Source: Bacteroidales bacterium UBA3623
GTDB lineage: Bacteria > Bacteroidota > Bacteroidia > Bacteroidales > UBA932
Direction: 5' to 3'
Assembly: GCA_002373715.1 (NCBI GenBank)
Contig: DFLI01000016.1
Location: 1,440-9,453 of the forward strand
Length of the DNA stretch: 8,014 nucleotides
In this document: piece after piece, positions 6,588 to 8,014 of the stretch
How the letters are laid out: every line of letters starts with the position of its first letter
Position numbering within the stretch: position 1 is the stretch's first letter
Made by a program: the position numbers and the translations under genes
The notes under the pieces: model-generated
Told to the model about the DNA's origin: nothing
Seen by the model: the letters and a program-made list of their open reading frames with translations, nothing else
The model's database searches: none

Positions 6588-7265
6588 CTATCGCTTGACG
6601 CAAAGGCGCAGGCCGCCGATAGCCAGTAGCGACTGGGCCAGCAGGTAGGTGAACATGATGGTAGCATCCAGCAGGGGGAAGCTCACCACTTCAAAGGTCT
6701 CCGCGGCGATAAGGGCGTCGGAGAAGGTAAAGAGCAGCGCGCCCAGGAAAACCAGGGCCCAGGCTCCCCTGTGACGGAAACGGATGAGGCCGCACAGGGT
6801 GCTGAAAATGAGCAGCATGAGCATAAAGCCGTAAACAGCCATGGGGACCAGCAGGTCTCCGCTAATCTTGAGCAGGCGCACTAGGCCATACACACCGCCC
6901 ATCATGAACGGCAGGCTGATGACCCATTCCTTCCAGCTAAGGCCTTTCCAGGACCTTCCGCCAAAGAGGCTTATGTAAAAGATGTGGCCGATAAGGAAAG
7001 CGCCAATACCCGAAGCAAAGAAGATGAATCCTTCTCGAATCAGGAGGGTGTCTCCCAGAAAGCCGAAGAGCTGGGCCGCCACCAGCCAACCCAGCAGACG
7101 ACGGTCTACCCTGTAACCCAGAGCACAGGCTACGGTGGAAAGGGACAGCAGGGGCATCAGGGCCGGCTTTACCAGGGCGGCCAGGGCCGATTGTCCCCAA
7201 ATCCATGCCGCCACATTCACCACAGAGGCGACAATAAATAAAAAGATGGGAAAGCGCTTTAGCAT
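6588..7265 (-). CDS. YhhN/TMEM86-family membrane protein, putative lysoplasmalogenase
   Basis: This 225-residue protein is almost entirely hydrophobic, with seven or eight predicted spans. Family landmarks are KPALMPLL (33-40), QLFGFLGDTLL with D72 (65-75), GIGAFLIGHIFYI (86-98), GALLFTFSDALIA with D183 (175-187) and TYLLAQSLLAIG (206-217). Family members TMEM86A/B and Legionella YhhN cleave the vinyl-ether bond of lysoplasmalogens, and the paired Asp residues are the likely active-site positions. Many anaerobes contain plasmalogens, so this role is plausible, but the activity has not been shown for most bacterial members. Its ATG lies inside the end of rsmE (7-base overlap), so the two are probably co-transcribed and translationally coupled. 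The stop is only 64 bases before the ATPase gene, and the candidate ATPase promoter begins immediately after it. No terminator is visible. Confidence 0.88.
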   Translation of the reverse strand: MLKRFPIFLFIVASVVNVAAWIWGQSALAALVKPALMPLLSLSTVACALGYRVDRRLLGWLVAAQLFGFLGDTLLIREGFIFFASGIGAFLIGHIFYISLFGGRSWKGLSWKEWVISLPFMMGGVYGLVRLLKISGDLLVPMAVYGFMLMLLIFSTLCGLIRFRHRGAWALVFLGALLFTFSDALIAAETFEVVSFPLLDATIMFTYLLAQSLLAIGGLRLCVKR

Positions 7266-8005
7266 GACTTCAACAGGTAAACAGATTCAACAGCGGTAAC
7301 GGCGGCCGTTTCCGTACGAAGACGGGAGGGCCCCAGATGAATGGGAATGAATCCCTTTTGAAGAGCTAACCGGGCCTCTTCTGGAGAAAAATCTCCTTCC
7401 GGGCCGATGAGGATGGTGATGTTACGCCCGGCAAAGCCTTCCAGGGCTTCCTTGATGCTGCGCCGGGGGTGGGAGGAATCTTCGAAGCAATAGGCAATGA
7501 GGTTGAGAGATGGCCGGTCGGGGCCGGCCATGACGTCTTCTCCGGCCTCCCGGAGGAAGTCTTTGACGGAGACAGGTTCGGTAATTTCCGGAATACGGGC
7601 TTTGAGGGACTGTTTGGTGGCGGATAGGGCTATGCGCTGGGCGCGCTCGGGTTTGTAGACCTTTCTTTCGGAATGTTCTCCGATGAGGGGAACAATGCGG
7701 TCTACACCCAGCTCGGTGGCCTTTTCCACAAACCATTCGAAGCGGTCGTTGTTCTTGGTGGGGCAGCAGCCAATGGTGAGATGATAGGGGTGGGCGCCCC
7801 AATTGGCCTCTTGAGAGAGAATCTCCGCCTCGGCCCCTTTGGGGCTGTCGTTAACCAGCCGGCAGTGAAGCAGCGTGCCCAGGCCGTCTATCACATCTAT
7901 TTCATCCCCTGCCCTGTGCCTTAGCACACGTACGCAGTGGCCGCTTTCTTCAGCGTCCAGGCGGCAAAACCGGCCACTAACCTCGTATGCATAGAACAAC
8001 TCCAT
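7259..8005 (-). CDS. rsmE: 16S rRNA (uracil1498-N3)-methyltransferase RsmE
   Basis: RsmE methylates N3 of U1498 in helix 44 of 16S rRNA using S-adenosylmethionine. The 248-residue length is normal for the family. The N-terminal PUA-like part (about 1-70) contains HCVRVLRHRAGDEIDVIDG (23-41). The C-terminal SPOUT domain with its trefoil knot shows KNNDRFEWFVEKATELGVDRI (84-104), ERKVYKPERAQRIALSATKQS (113-133), IGPEGDFSPEE (200-210) and LGPSRLRTETAA (224-235), the last two forming the SAM-binding knot. The SRLRTETA version and the SATKQSLKA stretch are, as I recall, typical of Bacteroidota orthologues. The ATG at 8005 gives the expected N-terminus (MELFYAYEV); only 9 bases remain upstream, so its promoter cannot be judged. 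The 3' end overlaps the YhhN-family gene by 7 bases. Confidence 0.97.
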   Translation of the reverse strand: MELFYAYEVSGRFCRLDAEESGHCVRVLRHRAGDEIDVIDGLGTLLHCRLVNDSPKGAEAEILSQEANWGAHPYHLTIGCCPTKNNDRFEWFVEKATELGVDRIVPLIGEHSERKVYKPERAQRIALSATKQSLKARIPEITEPVSVKDFLREAGEDVMAGPDRPSLNLIAYCFEDSSHPRRSIKEALEGFAGRNITILIGPEGDFSPEEARLALQKGFIPIHLGPSRLRTETAAVTAVESVYLLKSC

Positions 8006-8014
8006 CTTTACAAA

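Noticed and set aside
6524..6667. An extended N-terminus for the ATPase, starting 48 codons upstream
   Set aside because: The extension would run through the predicted promoter and into the end of the YhhN-family gene, and it has no similarity to P-type ATPase N-termini. The His-rich tail starting at 6523 is a natural beginning.
8006..8014. TTTG at the right edge just before rsmE, possibly the end of a -7 element giving an almost leaderless mRNA
   Set aside because: Only four bases of the element are visible and the rest lies outside the window, so it cannot be judged.

Overview
The window looks like an ordinary chromosomal segment from a member of the Bacteroidota, probably a Bacteroidales-type anaerobe with a GC content above 50% by eye. 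Three things support this. The promoter ahead of the mutL gene group has the Bacteroides-type TTTG / TAnnTTTG elements at exactly 20 bases. No start codon has a convincing Shine-Dalgarno sequence. The RsmE and MutL proteins have Bacteroidota-like wording, for example SRLRTETA in RsmE. No mobile element, CRISPR array, rRNA, tRNA or phage gene was seen. All seven genes lie on the minus strand, so transcription runs from high to low coordinates.

Layout in the direction of transcription: (1) rsmE (16S rRNA m3U1498 methyltransferase, 8005-7259) overlaps by 7 bases a YhhN/TMEM86-family membrane protein (7265-6588). (2) After a 64-base gap holding a candidate promoter and a perfect 7-1-7 palindrome comes a P1B-type Zn/Cd/Pb-exporting ATPase (6523-4541). 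Its usual N-terminal HMA domain is replaced by a short tail rich in His, Cys and Glu. (3) After a 142-base gap with a near-perfect Bacteroides promoter comes a tightly packed five-gene unit. It contains a small single-span membrane protein (4398-4087), mutL (4087-2294), a rhomboid intramembrane protease (2292-1648), a membrane-anchored endonuclease/exonuclease/phosphatase-fold protein (1647-565) and the threonylcarbamoyl-AMP synthase TsaC/Sua5 (590 to beyond the left edge). The junctions are a 1-base overlap (TAATG), a 1-base gap (TAA-T-ATG), direct abutment (TAAATG) and a 26-base overlap. These genes are therefore very likely co-transcribed and perhaps translationally coupled.

Most functions are housekeeping: mismatch repair, tRNA t6A synthesis, rRNA methylation and metal homeostasis. 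I do not see an obviously new defence or mobile system. The best leads are the Fur-family-like 7-1-7 dyad at the ATPase promoter, the loss of the DQHA endonuclease motif in MutL, the unknown small membrane protein that leads the mutL operon, and the grouping of a mismatch-repair gene with two membrane hydrolases. The TsaC gene is cut by the window edge but lacks only its last few residues.
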